Shown one piece after another: positions 1 through 8,131 of a stretch of 64,000 nt of DNA. Under the pieces are notes generated by a model that saw nothing but the letters and a program-made list of their open reading frames with translations, ran no database searches and was not told the DNA's origin. This DNA is from Promicromonospora sukumoe. GTDB taxonomy: Bacteria > Actinomycetota > Actinomycetes > Actinomycetales > Cellulomonadaceae. The position numbers and the translations under genes were made by a program. Within the stretch, counting starts at the first letter, position 1, and every line of letters starts with the position of its first letter. The stretch is taken from the NCBI RefSeq assembly GCF_014137995.1, contig NZ_JACGWV010000001.1, forward strand, positions 2,294,001 through 2,358,000, read 5' to 3'.

Positions 1-1044
1 CACGTGCTGCGGTTCGCGCCGTTCTGGCAGGGGGTGCGCGCCCTCGTCGCCTCGGGCACGCTGGGCGACCTCGCGACGATCGAGGTGCGCGAGAACATCG
101 GGTTCTGGCACTTCGCGCACTCGTTCGTGCGGGGCAACTGGCGCAACGCCGCCGAGTCCAGCCCGATGGTGCTCGCGAAGACGTGCCACGACCTCGACCT
201 GATCCGCTGGATCGCCGGCGCGGCGCCCCAGGAGGTCTCCAGCCAGGGGTCGCTGCTGCACTTCCGGCCGGAGAACGCGCCCGACGGCGCCCCGGACCAC
301 TGCACCGACGGCTGCCCCGCCGCGGCGAGCTGCCCGTTCTACGCGCCGCGCTACTACCTGGACGCCCTGCGCGACGTCACGGGCCACCCCGTGACCATGC
401 TCGGCGCCGACCTCTCCCCCGCCGGCCGGCTCGCGGCCCTGCGGCGCGGCCCGTACGGGCGCTGCGTCTACCACTGCGACAACGACGTCGCGGACCACCA
501 GCAGACGCTCCTGCGCTTCGCCTCCGGCCTGACGGCGACGCTGACGGCCAGCGCGTTCACCGCGGAGAACACCCGGCACCTCACGATCACCGGCACTCGC
601 GGGCAGCTGCACGGGCACATGGACTCGGGCGAGATCCGGGTGGACCTGTTCTCGCCGTCGGCGGGGCTGAGCGGGGGGCCCGACGGCGTGCTGGGCGGCG
701 TGCCCGGCGTCTCGGTCGCGGCGGCGGGCACCGCCGGGCCCATGGGGCACCCGACCTGGATGCTGGTCGCCCGCGCGGACACCGTCGCCGCCGACCACCG
801 GGGGCACGCGGGCGGCGACGACGGCCTGATGGACGCGTTCTGCCGGGCCGTGGCCGACGGCACCGTGGGGACCGGCGAGCTGTCGTTCGCGACCGCGCTG
901 GACAGCCACCTCATGGCGTTCGCGGCCGAGGAGTCGCGCGAGGGCGGGGGCGTGGTGGACTTCGAGGTATGGACGAGGACGGCGCTGGGGCTCGGAACGG
1001 TGGGGCTCGGAGCGGTGAGGCTGGGATCAACGGAGGCGGGGTGA
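1..1044 (+). CDS. Gfo/Idh/MocA-family oxidoreductase, 5' end cut off
   Basis: The reading frame is open from the first base and ends at a TGA at 1042-1044, so the NAD(P)-binding Rossmann half is missing and 347 residues remain. The visible part begins in the substrate half. It has a KTCHDLDLIRW segment, where this family usually places a catalytic His two to three residues before an Asp, followed by beta-sheet-rich sequence (LLRFASGLTATLTASAF, LTITGTRGQLHG). A Cys-rich stretch (CTDGCPAAASCPFY) is typical of the sugar-oxidoreductase branch. The C-terminal tail (GLGTVGLGAVRLGS) is a short Gly/Leu repeat. The stop codon overlaps the GTG of the GH89 gene, so the two are translationally coupled; a role in processing a released (amino)sugar is inferred. 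Confidence 0.85.
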   Translation, partial: HVLRFAPFWQGVRALVASGTLGDLATIEVRENIGFWHFAHSFVRGNWRNAAESSPMVLAKTCHDLDLIRWIAGAAPQEVSSQGSLLHFRPENAPDGAPDHCTDGCPAAASCPFYAPRYYLDALRDVTGHPVTMLGADLSPAGRLAALRRGPYGRCVYHCDNDVADHQQTLLRFASGLTATLTASAFTAENTRHLTITGTRGQLHGHMDSGEIRVDLFSPSAGLSGGPDGVLGGVPGVSVAAAGTAGPMGHPTWMLVARADTVAADHRGHAGGDDGLMDAFCRAVADGTVGTGELSFATALDSHLMAFAAEESREGGGVVDFEVWTRTALGLGTVGLGAVRLGSTEAG

Positions 1045-3584
1045 CACCCGGGGCTCCCGCCTGGGCCGACGCCGTCCGCGGCGTCGCGCGCCGGACGGGC
1101 CTGGACCCCGCACTGGTCACCGTCGAGGAACTGGACCGCCCGGCGAGCGCGGCCGACTACCGTGCCGACGGCGGCCGGCTGACGCTCCGCGGGTCCGACC
1201 CGGTGGCGGCGTCGGTCGCGCTGGGCCGGTACGTGCGCACGCACCTGGGGACGCGCCTGACGTGGCAGGGGCAGCGGGTGAGTGCTGCTCCCCTGCCCGA
1301 CGCCCAGCGCACCGCCGTCTCGTCGCCGCACGACGTGCGGTACTACCTGAACGTCGTGACCTTCGGGTACTCGACGCCGTTCTGGGGCTGGGACCGCTGG
1401 GAGCGCGAGGTCGACTGGATGGCGCTGCACGGCGTGACGCACCCCCTGATGCTCCTGGCGCACGAGGCGGTGCTGGCCGAGACCTTCCGCCGGTCCGGCC
1501 TGCCCGACGCCGACGCCGCCGCCTGGATCGGCGGCGCGGCGCACTTCCCGTGGACGTTCATGGGCGGCATGCACTCGTTCGGCGGCCCGCTGCCCGCCCG
1601 GTGGGCCGAGCGGCGCGTGGACCTGGCGCGGCGCGTCCTGGCGCGGATGCGCGAGCTCGGCATGACGCCGGTGCTCCCCGGGTTCGGCGGGCACGTACCA
1701 CCGGCGCTGGCCGGGCCCGGGCCGGTCGACGAGATCGAGTGGCAGGGCTGGCACATCCCCCTGTTGCACCCGGAGTCGCCCCGCTTCCGGGAGCTGGCCG
1801 CGACGTTCGGGCGCGTCCAGCGCGAGCTGCTCGGCCCCGGGACGGGGTACTACGCGGTGGACCCGTACATCGAGTCGGTGCCGCCGTCGGGCGAGGTGGA
1901 GCACCTGCGCGGCGCAGGCCGCGGCATGTACCGGGCCCTCGCGGAGGCGGCCCGGTCCGCGGGCGAGCCCGATCCCGTCTGGGTGCTGCAGGGCTGGCCG
2001 TTCCACTACAAGGGCACCTTCTGGACGCCGGACCGCGTGGCGGCGTACCTGCGCGACGTACCCGCCGACCGGACGCTCGTCCTCGACCTCTGGGGCGAGC
2101 ACGTGCCGCTGCACGCGGCCCTGCTCGCCGACGGCGGCCCGCTCGCCGGCCGCCCCTGGGTCTGGTGCGCGCTGCACAACTTCGGCGGCCGGCCCGCCCT
2201 GTTCGGCGACCTCGCCGGCTTGGTCCGGGACATGCGCACCCTGCCCGACGGCGTCCCCCACCTCCGCGGCGTCGGCCTCGCCCCGGAGGCGATCGAGAAC
2301 AACGAGGTCTTCTACGAGCTGGCGACCGACCTCGCCTGGGACGACGCCCCGCACTCCCCCGCCGAACTCGACGCGTGGCTGGAGAGCTTCGTGCTGACCC
2401 GCTACGGCTTCGCAGCGCCGCCCCCTCCGCCAGGGTCGATCTCTGGTTCCGAGTCGGTCTCTGGTTCCGAGTCGGTCTCTGGTTCCGAGTCGGTCTCTGG
2501 TTCCGAGTCAGGCCCCCGGTCCGCTCTGACCTCCGAGGCCGAGTCAGCGCCCTGGTCCAGCCCGACCTCGCCGTCCGGGCCGGCCTCGCCGTCCAGCCCG
2601 ACTTCGCCGTCCAGCTCGACCTCGCCGTCCGGGCTGGCCGATGTCCCCAGACCGACTGCTCTCTCCCGGCCGACCGGGCTTTCGAGGCCTGTTGCTGACC
2701 CGGTGCAGGAACCGATACAGGCAGCGCTACGCGCTTGGCACACTATTATCTCGACGCTCTACGGACCCGGGCGCACCCGATCCGTCCCGACGCCGGTCAT
2801 CGCCCGACCCTGGAGCGCCGGACTCCCGTTCCCCGCCCAGCGCAGCGCCGGAGAGGCGATCAGCGGCCCGCAACCGCCGACGCCGTCGTCCAACGTGGAC
2901 GCCGAGAACGACCCCGGGGTCGCGACCGCCCTCCCCCGTCTGGCCGAGGCGGTCCGGGATCTTGTCGCGGTCCGGGACGCTCTCCCGGGTGGTGGTGGTC
3001 TGCCGGGTGGTGACGCGCTGCCGGCTGGTACGAGCACCGCGCACCCGAGCGCCACGAGTCTGACCCCCGGCGACACGCCCTCCGCCCGCGACCTCCTGGA
3101 CGCGGACATCGCCGACCTCACCGGGCACATCCTGGCCCAGGGCACACGGGTGCATGTCCGCGGCATCCTTGCGGCGGCCCGCGCCGGTGATCCTGACAGC
3201 GTCCGCGAGCACATGGCGCGGCTGCGCGCCGACCTGCTGCAACTGGACGACCTCGCCGACGCCCGCCCCGAGACCCGGGTGAGCACCTGGATCGACGCCG
3301 CCCGTGCCTGGGGCGACACCCCCGCCGAGCGCGACACCATGGAACGCGAGGCGCGCAGCCTGGTCAGTGTCTGGGGCGGCCAGCACAACGGCCTGCACGA
3401 CTACTCCGGCCGGCACTGGCAGGGCCTCGTCCGCGACCTCTACCTGGCGCGCTGGCAGGCCTGGGCCGACTGGCTCGCCGACGCCGCCGAGGCCGGGCCG
3501 GTCTCAGAGGACGCCGACCCGGCGGCCCTGCGCGAGCGCATCGTCGCCGTCGAGGAAGCCTGGCAGTCAACGACGTCCGGCTGA
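1041..3584 (+). CDS. Alpha-N-acetylglucosaminidase, GH89 (NAGLU-like), with low-complexity insertions
   Basis: GH89 enzymes remove terminal alpha-linked N-acetylglucosamine. The GTG at 1041 is chosen because GGAGG lies 5-9 nt upstream and the start overlaps the previous stop (GTGA). The 847-residue product has an N-terminal small domain, then the catalytic barrel with GH89-typical segments: YYLNVVTFGYSTPFWGW, WMALHGVTHPLM, MGGMHSFGGPLP, YYAVDPYIE, VLQGWPF and ALHNFGG. After FVLTRYGF the usual helical C-terminal domain is interrupted at about residues 460-550 by Ser/Pro/Glu-rich sequence that includes four SGSESV repeats. A second Gly/Pro-rich insertion lies near residues 620-670. Helical sequence then resumes (DLLDADIADLTGHILAQG) to the end. 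No signal peptide is visible, so it is probably cytoplasmic. Confidence 0.9.
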   Translation: MTPGAPAWADAVRGVARRTGLDPALVTVEELDRPASAADYRADGGRLTLRGSDPVAASVALGRYVRTHLGTRLTWQGQRVSAAPLPDAQRTAVSSPHDVRYYLNVVTFGYSTPFWGWDRWEREVDWMALHGVTHPLMLLAHEAVLAETFRRSGLPDADAAAWIGGAAHFPWTFMGGMHSFGGPLPARWAERRVDLARRVLARMRELGMTPVLPGFGGHVPPALAGPGPVDEIEWQGWHIPLLHPESPRFRELAATFGRVQRELLGPGTGYYAVDPYIESVPPSGEVEHLRGAGRGMYRALAEAARSAGEPDPVWVLQGWPFHYKGTFWTPDRVAAYLRDVPADRTLVLDLWGEHVPLHAALLADGGPLAGRPWVWCALHNFGGRPALFGDLAGLVRDMRTLPDGVPHLRGVGLAPEAIENNEVFYELATDLAWDDAPHSPAELDAWLESFVLTRYGFAAPPPPPGSISGSESVSGSESVSGSESVSGSESGPRSALTSEAESAPWSSPTSPSGPASPSSPTSPSSSTSPSGLADVPRPTALSRPTGLSRPVADPVQEPIQAALRAWHTIISTLYGPGRTRSVPTPVIARPWSAGLPFPAQRSAGEAISGPQPPTPSSNVDAENDPGVATALPRLAEAVRDLVAVRDALPGGGGLPGGDALPAGTSTAHPSATSLTPGDTPSARDLLDADIADLTGHILAQGTRVHVRGILAAARAGDPDSVREHMARLRADLLQLDDLADARPETRVSTWIDAARAWGDTPAERDTMEREARSLVSVWGGQHNGLHDYSGRHWQGLVRDLYLARWQAWADWLADAAEAGPVSEDADPAALRERIVAVEEAWQSTTSG
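2441..2512 (+). repeat. Four tandem 18-bp repeats inside the GH89 gene
   Basis: The unit CTCTGGTTCCGAGTCGGT occurs at 2441, 2459, 2477 and 2495 (the last copy ends CAGG). It encodes SGSESV-type hexapeptides. Because 18 is a multiple of three, copy-number change would keep the frame. Confidence 0.95.
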
Positions 3585-3913
3585 GCGCCGCCCGCCCGAC
3601 CCGGGTTCCGAACGGTCGGCAGAACGTCAGGTGGTCGGCACCCCGGAATGCCGACCACCTGACGTACTGCCGGCCATCTGATGTCCTACTGATCATGCGA
3701 CGTTCTGCCGACCACACGACTGGCCGATCACACCGCCGCAAGCATCCAGCCGGCGGCACGGCACGGCACGGCACCGAGCCACCCCACGCGCCACAGCATC
3801 CGGCTGAGCGCCAGCGCCCCGACCCGGGTTCCGAACGGTCGGCAGAATGTCAGATGGTCGGCACCCCGGAATGCCGACCACCTGACGTACTACCGACCAT
3901 GCGACGTCCTACC
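3576..3913. repeat. Two direct copies of an extragenic nested palindrome (family B)
   Basis: This is the gap between convergent GH89 and UDP-glucose pyrophosphorylase genes. Copy 1 (about 3576-3687) starts in the last two codons of GH89; copy 2 is at about 3799-3911. Each contains a strong hairpin. In copy 1 the arms ACGTCAGGTGGTCGGCA (3624-3640) and its exact complement (3649-3665) flank an 8-nt loop. In copy 2 the arms are at 3849-3863 and 3872-3886 with one mismatch. An outer 15-bp arm GGTCGGCAGAACGTC (3614-3628) has its complement at 3699-3713. Related copies lie at 40282-40343 and 40475-40537. The hairpins may also end transcription of both convergent genes. No gene is seen here. Confidence 0.9.
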
Positions 3914-3972
3914 GATCACACAGCCGGTCGGGCCAGCGGCGCCGGCCTCAGCGCCTCAGCCCCAGCAGTGCC

Positions 3973-5379
3973 TCAGAACCCCTCGGCACCAACCACCGCG
4001 CCGTCCGGCACCGTGCCGCCCTCGCCCGCCAGCGATGCCTTGCCCTCGGCCCGCACGTCCGACCCGAAGGTCCAGTCGCCGCGCACGGTCATGGAGTCGG
4101 CGTCGCGCAGGGACGGCGCGCCCGCGGCGAACCGCCGCGTGAAGCCGTCGATGAGCTTGTAGTGGGCCTTGTCGAGGTCGACGAGCGGCGCGGGCGCCTG
4201 GGCCTCCAGCAGGTAGTCCTCCGTGAGCGTGTAGACGTCGGAGCGCAGCACGAGCAGGTCGTTCGTGGTCTTGACCGGCAGGAACCGCGACCGCTCCACC
4301 TCGATGGCCGTCGCGCCCTCGAAGACGGCCACGGCGGCGCCCATCGCGGACTCGATCTGCACGACCTCGGGCGACGATGCGTCGGACGGGTCGACCGTCT
4401 TGTCGTTACGGATCAGCGGCAGCTCCAGCACGCCCCCGGTCCGCTCCAGCTCGTCCGCGAGCGCCTGGAGGTCGAACCAGAGGTTGTTAGTGTGGAAGAA
4501 CGGGTGGCGGGTCGCGTCGAGGGAGGCGGCGACGTCGTCGGGGTGGGTCTGCGCGGTCTCGCGCTGCACGATGCGGCCGTCGGCCTTGCGGACGACGAGC
4601 TGGCCGCCCTTGACGTCGGCGGGCGTCTTGCGGCAGAGCTCGGCGGCGTAGGGGGCTCCGGAGGCGGCGAACCAGCCGGCGATGGTGGCGTCGGGGGTGG
4701 CTCCGAGGTTGTCGGAGTTGGAGACGCACATATACCGGAAGCCGGCCTCCAGCAGGGCGACGACGACGCCGGAGGCGTGCAGGGCCGGGTAGAGGTCGCC
4801 GTGGCCGGGCGGGCACCACTCGAGGTCGGGGTCCTTCTCCCAGGTGACGGGTGTGAGGTCCGAGGCGAGGAGCTTGGGCTCGCGGTTCTGCAGGAAGTCG
4901 ACGGGCAGGCCGTCGACGGCGATGTCGGTGTGGCGCTCCAGGGCGGCCAGCGTGTCCTCGCGGGTGCGGAAGGAGTTCATGAACAGCAGCGGGAGGCGGG
5001 CTCCGGTGGCCTGCCGGGCGGCGCGGACCTGGCCGACGATGATGTCGAGGAAGGTGAGCAGCTCGCCGGCGCCGTCGGGGGCCTCGCGGACGGGGAGCAG
5101 CGACTTGGCCTGGTCCATGCCCATGGAGGTGCCGAGCCCGCCGTTGAGCTTGAGCATCGCGGTCTGTGCCAGCGCCGCGGCCGCGTCGTCGTCGCTGATG
5201 GTCAGCTCGGCGCGGTTGGGGATGTCGACGAGGGGGTCGATGTCGGTCTCGCGGATCAGGCCGGTCTCGCCGGACTCCAGCAGGTGGTAGAACCGCGTGA
5301 ACGTCTCGATCGCGGCGGGTGCGACGCCTGCCTGGGTCATCTTGGTGCGGGCCTGCTCGAGCCCGGTGGGGTCGGTCAT
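3973..5379 (-). CDS. UTP--glucose-1-phosphate uridylyltransferase, eukaryotic-type UDPGP family
   Basis: The enzyme makes UDP-glucose from UTP and glucose 1-phosphate for cell-wall and exopolysaccharide synthesis. The 468-residue length fits the UDPGP (UGP2-like) family and not the roughly 300-residue GalU type. The uridine-binding loop KLNGGLGTSMG is near residue 78. It is followed by MNSFRTREDT, the FLQNREPKL segment, WCPPGHGDLY (sugar/nucleotide binding) and SNSDNLGA. A C-terminal beta-helix-like region ends in Gly/Val-rich sequence. It is likely transcribed from its own leaderless promoter, whose -10 (TAGCCT) overlaps the stop codon of the upstream YciO-like gene. Confidence 0.93.
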   Translation of the reverse strand: MTDPTGLEQARTKMTQAGVAPAAIETFTRFYHLLESGETGLIRETDIDPLVDIPNRAELTISDDDAAAALAQTAMLKLNGGLGTSMGMDQAKSLLPVREAPDGAGELLTFLDIIVGQVRAARQATGARLPLLFMNSFRTREDTLAALERHTDIAVDGLPVDFLQNREPKLLASDLTPVTWEKDPDLEWCPPGHGDLYPALHASGVVVALLEAGFRYMCVSNSDNLGATPDATIAGWFAASGAPYAAELCRKTPADVKGGQLVVRKADGRIVQRETAQTHPDDVAASLDATRHPFFHTNNLWFDLQALADELERTGGVLELPLIRNDKTVDPSDASSPEVVQIESAMGAAVAVFEGATAIEVERSRFLPVKTTNDLLVLRSDVYTLTEDYLLEAQAPAPLVDLDKAHYKLIDGFTRRFAAGAPSLRDADSMTVRGDWTFGSDVRAEGKASLAGEGGTVPDGAVVGAEGF

Positions 5380-5385
5380 GACCCC

Positions 5386-5391
5386 AGGCTA
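5386..5391 (-). promoter_or_regulatory. Leaderless -10 (TAGCCT) of the UDPGP gene
   Basis: On the minus strand TAGCCT lies 6 nt before the ATG at 5379. Its first three bases are the TAG stop codon of the upstream gene. Confidence 0.6.
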
Positions 5392-6009
5392 TTCGAAGCG
5401 GGCGGGGTCTCCGGCGCCTTCGCGGACCACCTGTGGATAACCGTCGGACCAGTCGACGACGGTCGTAGGCTCGGTACCGGCGTCGCCGCCGTCGACCACG
5501 GCGTCGAGCACGTGGTCGAGCTCCTCCTTGATGGTCCAGCCGTCCGTCATGGGCTCGGCGTGGTCCGGGAGGATCAGGGTGGAGGACAGCAGGGGCTCGC
5601 CGAGCTCCCTCAGGAGCGCCTGGGTGACGGCGGAGTCGGGGATGCGCACGCCCACGGTCTTCTTCTTGGGGTGCGCGAGCCGGCGGGGCACCTCGGCGGT
5701 GGCGGGCAGGATGAAGGTGTAGGCCCCGGGCGTGGCGGCCTTGATGGCACGGAACGCGGAGTTGTCGAGCTTGACGAGCTGGCCGAGCTGCGCGAAGTCG
5801 GAGCACACCAGCGTGAAGTGGTGCTTGTCGTCGAGCCGCCGGATGCCGCGGATGCGGTCGGCGCCGTCGTGGTAGTCCATGCGGCAGCCGAGCGCGTAGG
5901 AGGAGTCCGTCGGGTAGGCGATGAGCGCGTCGTCGCGCAGCATCGCGACCACCTGCGCGACCGCGCGCGGCTGGGGGTCGACGGGGTGGACGTCGAAGTA
6001 GCGAGCCAT
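5389..6009 (-). CDS. Sua5/YciO/YrdC-family protein (YciO-like)
   Basis: The 206-residue protein is a single YrdC-type domain: YPTDSSYALGC (nucleotide-binding entry), a KHHFTLVCSDFAQL segment, PGAYTFILPAT, KKKTVGVRIPDS and LLSSTLIL. The family includes the L-threonylcarbamoyladenylate synthases of tRNA t6A formation. The PTDSSY start and the KHHFTLVC segment resemble the YciO branch more than TsaC/Sua5, so a direct t6A role is uncertain. A C-terminal acidic tail follows the domain. The upstream gene ends 9 nt before its start codon, yet a -10 element positioned for leaderless transcription is present. Confidence 0.85.
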   Translation of the reverse strand: MARYFDVHPVDPQPRAVAQVVAMLRDDALIAYPTDSSYALGCRMDYHDGADRIRGIRRLDDKHHFTLVCSDFAQLGQLVKLDNSAFRAIKAATPGAYTFILPATAEVPRRLAHPKKKTVGVRIPDSAVTQALLRELGEPLLSSTLILPDHAEPMTDGWTIKEELDHVLDAVVDGGDAGTEPTTVVDWSDGYPQVVREGAGDPARFE

Positions 6010-6015
6010 GCGGCG

Positions 6016-6021
6016 AGCCTA
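6016..6021 (-). promoter_or_regulatory. Leaderless -10 (TAGGCT) of the YciO-like gene
   Basis: TAGGCT on the minus strand lies 6 nt before the ATG at 6009. TAG (6021-6019) is also the stop codon of the dehydratase gene. Confidence 0.6.
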
Positions 6022-7026
6022 GTCGGGCGTGGGTGCGTCGGCGCGCTCCAGGGCACGTCGCAGCTCGTCCGCGCTGGCGTTCCCGCCGGTGCAGACGACG
6101 CCGACGCGGCGGCCCGCGAACCGGGCGGGGTCGGCCAGGACGGCGGCGAGCGCGGCGGCCCCCGCGCCCTCGGCGACGGTGTGCGCTCCGGTGAGGTAGA
6201 GCCGCTGGGCGGCGGTGATCTGCTCGTCGGTGACGAGCACGAAGTCGGCGAGGTGCCGCCCCATCAGCGCCTGGGTCACCGCGAAGCCGCAGCCGACGGC
6301 GAGGCCCTCGGCGCGGGTGGTGTTGGGCCGGTCCAGGAGCGCCCCGGTGTGCCACGAGTCGTGCGCGGCGGGCGAGGCGGCGGACTGCACGCCGATCACC
6401 TCGGTGCCGGGCGCGACGGCGGCGGCGACCAGGCCCGCCGCGGCGCCGCCGGAACCCCCGCCGACGGGCACCACGAGCACGTCGAGGCCGGGGGCCTGCT
6501 GGAACAGCTCGAGGTAGAGGGTGCCGACGCCGGCGATGATGTCGGGTTCGTTGGCCGCGCCCACGAGGCGGGCGCCCGAGGCCTCGGCGAGGGCCGTGGC
6601 CTGCGCGCGGGCGTCGTCGAACGTGGCGCCGTGCAGCAGCACGTCGGCGCCCTGGTCGAGGACGGCGCGCAGCTTGACGGGGTTGGGGTCGTCGGGCATG
6701 ACGATGGTGCACGCGGTGCCGGTCAGGCGGGCGGCGTAGGCGACCCCCTGGGCGTGGTTGCCGGTGGAGTAGGCGACGACGCCGCGGGCACGCTCGGCGT
6801 CGGACATCGAGAGCAGGAGGTTGCTGGCGCCGCGGGCCTTGAAGGCCCCCGTGCGCTGGGCGTTCTCGTGCTTGACGACGACGGCGGTGCCGGCGGCACG
6901 GTCGACGTCCGGGTACTGGCCGACGGGGGTGCGGACCACCGTGCCGTCCAGCCGCGACTGCGCGGCGAGCACGTCGGCGATCGTGACCTCGGGTCGGGTC
7001 TCGACGGGGGCAGGCGCGACGATCAT
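6019..7026 (-). CDS. PLP-dependent threonine/serine dehydratase-like enzyme (fold type II)
   Basis: The protein is probably a catabolic L-threonine or L-serine ammonia-lyase, or a related racemase. The pyridoxal-phosphate lysine is in KHENAQRTGAFKARGA, the substrate loop is STGNHAQGVA, and the phosphate-binding glycine loop is VPVGGGSGG. There is no C-terminal ACT regulatory domain, which argues against the biosynthetic, isoleucine-controlled IlvA. The ATG at 7026 (335 residues) was chosen over an upstream in-frame start because the N-terminal extension looks like translated promoter DNA and a CACGCT -10 sits 6 nt upstream. The LysR regulator is transcribed divergently 95 bp away and is the obvious candidate controller. 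Confidence 0.88.
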   Translation of the reverse strand: MIVAPAPVETRPEVTIADVLAAQSRLDGTVVRTPVGQYPDVDRAAGTAVVVKHENAQRTGAFKARGASNLLLSMSDAERARGVVAYSTGNHAQGVAYAARLTGTACTIVMPDDPNPVKLRAVLDQGADVLLHGATFDDARAQATALAEASGARLVGAANEPDIIAGVGTLYLELFQQAPGLDVLVVPVGGGSGGAAAGLVAAAVAPGTEVIGVQSAASPAAHDSWHTGALLDRPNTTRAEGLAVGCGFAVTQALMGRHLADFVLVTDEQITAAQRLYLTGAHTVAEGAGAAALAAVLADPARFAGRRVGVVCTGGNASADELRRALERADAPTPD

Positions 7027-7032
7027 GAACCC

Positions 7033-7038
7033 AGCGTG
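7033..7038 (-). promoter_or_regulatory. Possible leaderless -10 (CACGCT) of the dehydratase gene
   Basis: It lies 6 nt before the ATG at 7026. The shared divergent region also holds AGGTCCAATACCT (7056-7068) and the palindrome CCATCGATGG (7083-7092), candidate LysR contact sites. Confidence 0.35.
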
Positions 7039-7109
7039 ACCCGTCCATGACCCATAGGTCCAATACCTGTTACGTGGACTTTCCATCGATGGCGCCTATC
7101 TTTCTGCGC

Positions 7110-7115
7110 TAACCT
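7110..7115 (+). promoter_or_regulatory. -10 (TAACCT) of the LysR gene
   Basis: TAACCT is followed by GGAGGC and the ATG at 7122. The spacing fits a leaderless start, although the GGAGG could act as a ribosome site on a longer transcript. Confidence 0.5.
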
Positions 7116-7121
7116 GGAGGC

Positions 7122-8042
7122 ATGACCGCAGAGCTCGACCTCACCCGGCTGCGGGTGCTCGCGGCGGTGGCCCGTACGGGCTCCGTCACGGCCGCGGCGA
7201 AGGAGCTGCACTACGCCCAGCCCTCGGTGAGCCACCACCTGTCCCGCCTCGAGGCCGACGCCGGCATCCCGCTGCTGCAGCGGCACGGCCGCGGCGTCCG
7301 CCTCACGGAGGCCGGCCGCCTGCTCGCCAACCGCGCCGAGGAGATCCTGGGCCGCGTCGAGGGCGCGCGCCGCGAGCTCGACGCCCTGGCCGGCCTGCGC
7401 GCGGGCCGCGCCCGCCTGGCCGCCTTCCCCTCCGCGCTCGCCACCCTCGTGCCCGACGCCGTCGCCGGGCTCGTCCAGGAGCACCCCGGCCTGTCCGTGG
7501 GCCTGGTCGAGCACGAGCCGCCGGACGCCGTCGCGGCGCTCCAGTCGGGCGCCGTCGACGTAGCGCTGGTGTTCGAGCACATCGACGTGCGGCACGCCCG
7601 GTCCATGGACGACCTGTCGCGGTTCGAGTCGACCACCATCCTGGAGGAGCCGGTCAACCTCGTCACCGCCGCGGACCTCGACGCAGCGCCCGGGCCCGGC
7701 GTCACCCCCGACCTGAAGGCCCTGGACGACGCCGACTGGATCGCCGGCTGCGAGCGCTGCCGCGCCGACATGGTGGCCCGCTGCGCCGCCGTCGGCTTCG
7801 CCCCGCGCATCGCCTTCGAGACCGACGACTACGTGGCCGTGCAGGCCCTGGTCGCCGCCGGCGCGGGCGTGAGCCTCCTGCCGGGGCTGACCCTGCTGGC
7901 CCACCGGCACCCGGGGATCGCGACCGCTCCCCTGCCCGGCGCGCTGCGGCGCGTCATGGCGCTGACCGTCGGGCCGCCCGCGCCGCCCGCGGAGGCGTTG
8001 ATTCGGCAGCTCGTGGCCGCAGGCGCTAACGTCCGGATGTGA
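7122..8042 (+). CDS. LysR-family transcriptional regulator
   Basis: This 306-residue protein has an N-terminal winged helix-turn-helix (LRVLAAVARTGSVTAAAKELHYAQPSVSHHLSRLE, residues about 6-40) followed by a linker helix. The periplasmic-binding-protein-like effector domain ends in ALVAAGAGVSLLPGL. In the effector domain CERCRADMVARC is unusually Cys-rich. Divergent placement from the dehydratase suggests it controls that gene and itself in response to an amino acid or related ligand; the ligand cannot be read from sequence. Confidence 0.9.
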   Translation: MTAELDLTRLRVLAAVARTGSVTAAAKELHYAQPSVSHHLSRLEADAGIPLLQRHGRGVRLTEAGRLLANRAEEILGRVEGARRELDALAGLRAGRARLAAFPSALATLVPDAVAGLVQEHPGLSVGLVEHEPPDAVAALQSGAVDVALVFEHIDVRHARSMDDLSRFESTTILEEPVNLVTAADLDAAPGPGVTPDLKALDDADWIAGCERCRADMVARCAAVGFAPRIAFETDDYVAVQALVAAGAGVSLLPGLTLLAHRHPGIATAPLPGALRRVMALTVGPPAPPAEALIRQLVAAGANVRM

Positions 8043-8131
8043 CCCCGGCCACCTGGCCGGCTCCCTCCGTCGCACGGCACCGCGGCCCGCGACCCACCAG
8101 CCCGCGACCTTCCTGAGGACAGACCGGCCCG

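Noticed and set aside
468..2354. Long antisense frame across the GH89 gene
   Set aside because: It is an open frame caused by high GC codon bias opposite a recognised gene; its composition is Arg/Pro/Gly-rich without domains.
3624..3665. Plain intrinsic terminator only
   Set aside because: It may terminate transcription, but related sequence occurs at 40.3 kb in a different gene context and there is no U-tract, so it is better described as a dispersed palindrome.
4162..7050. 962-codon plus-strand frame opposite UDPGP, YciO and the dehydratase
   Set aside because: It is antisense to three well-supported genes and its Gly/Val/Glu-rich translation has no recognisable fold.
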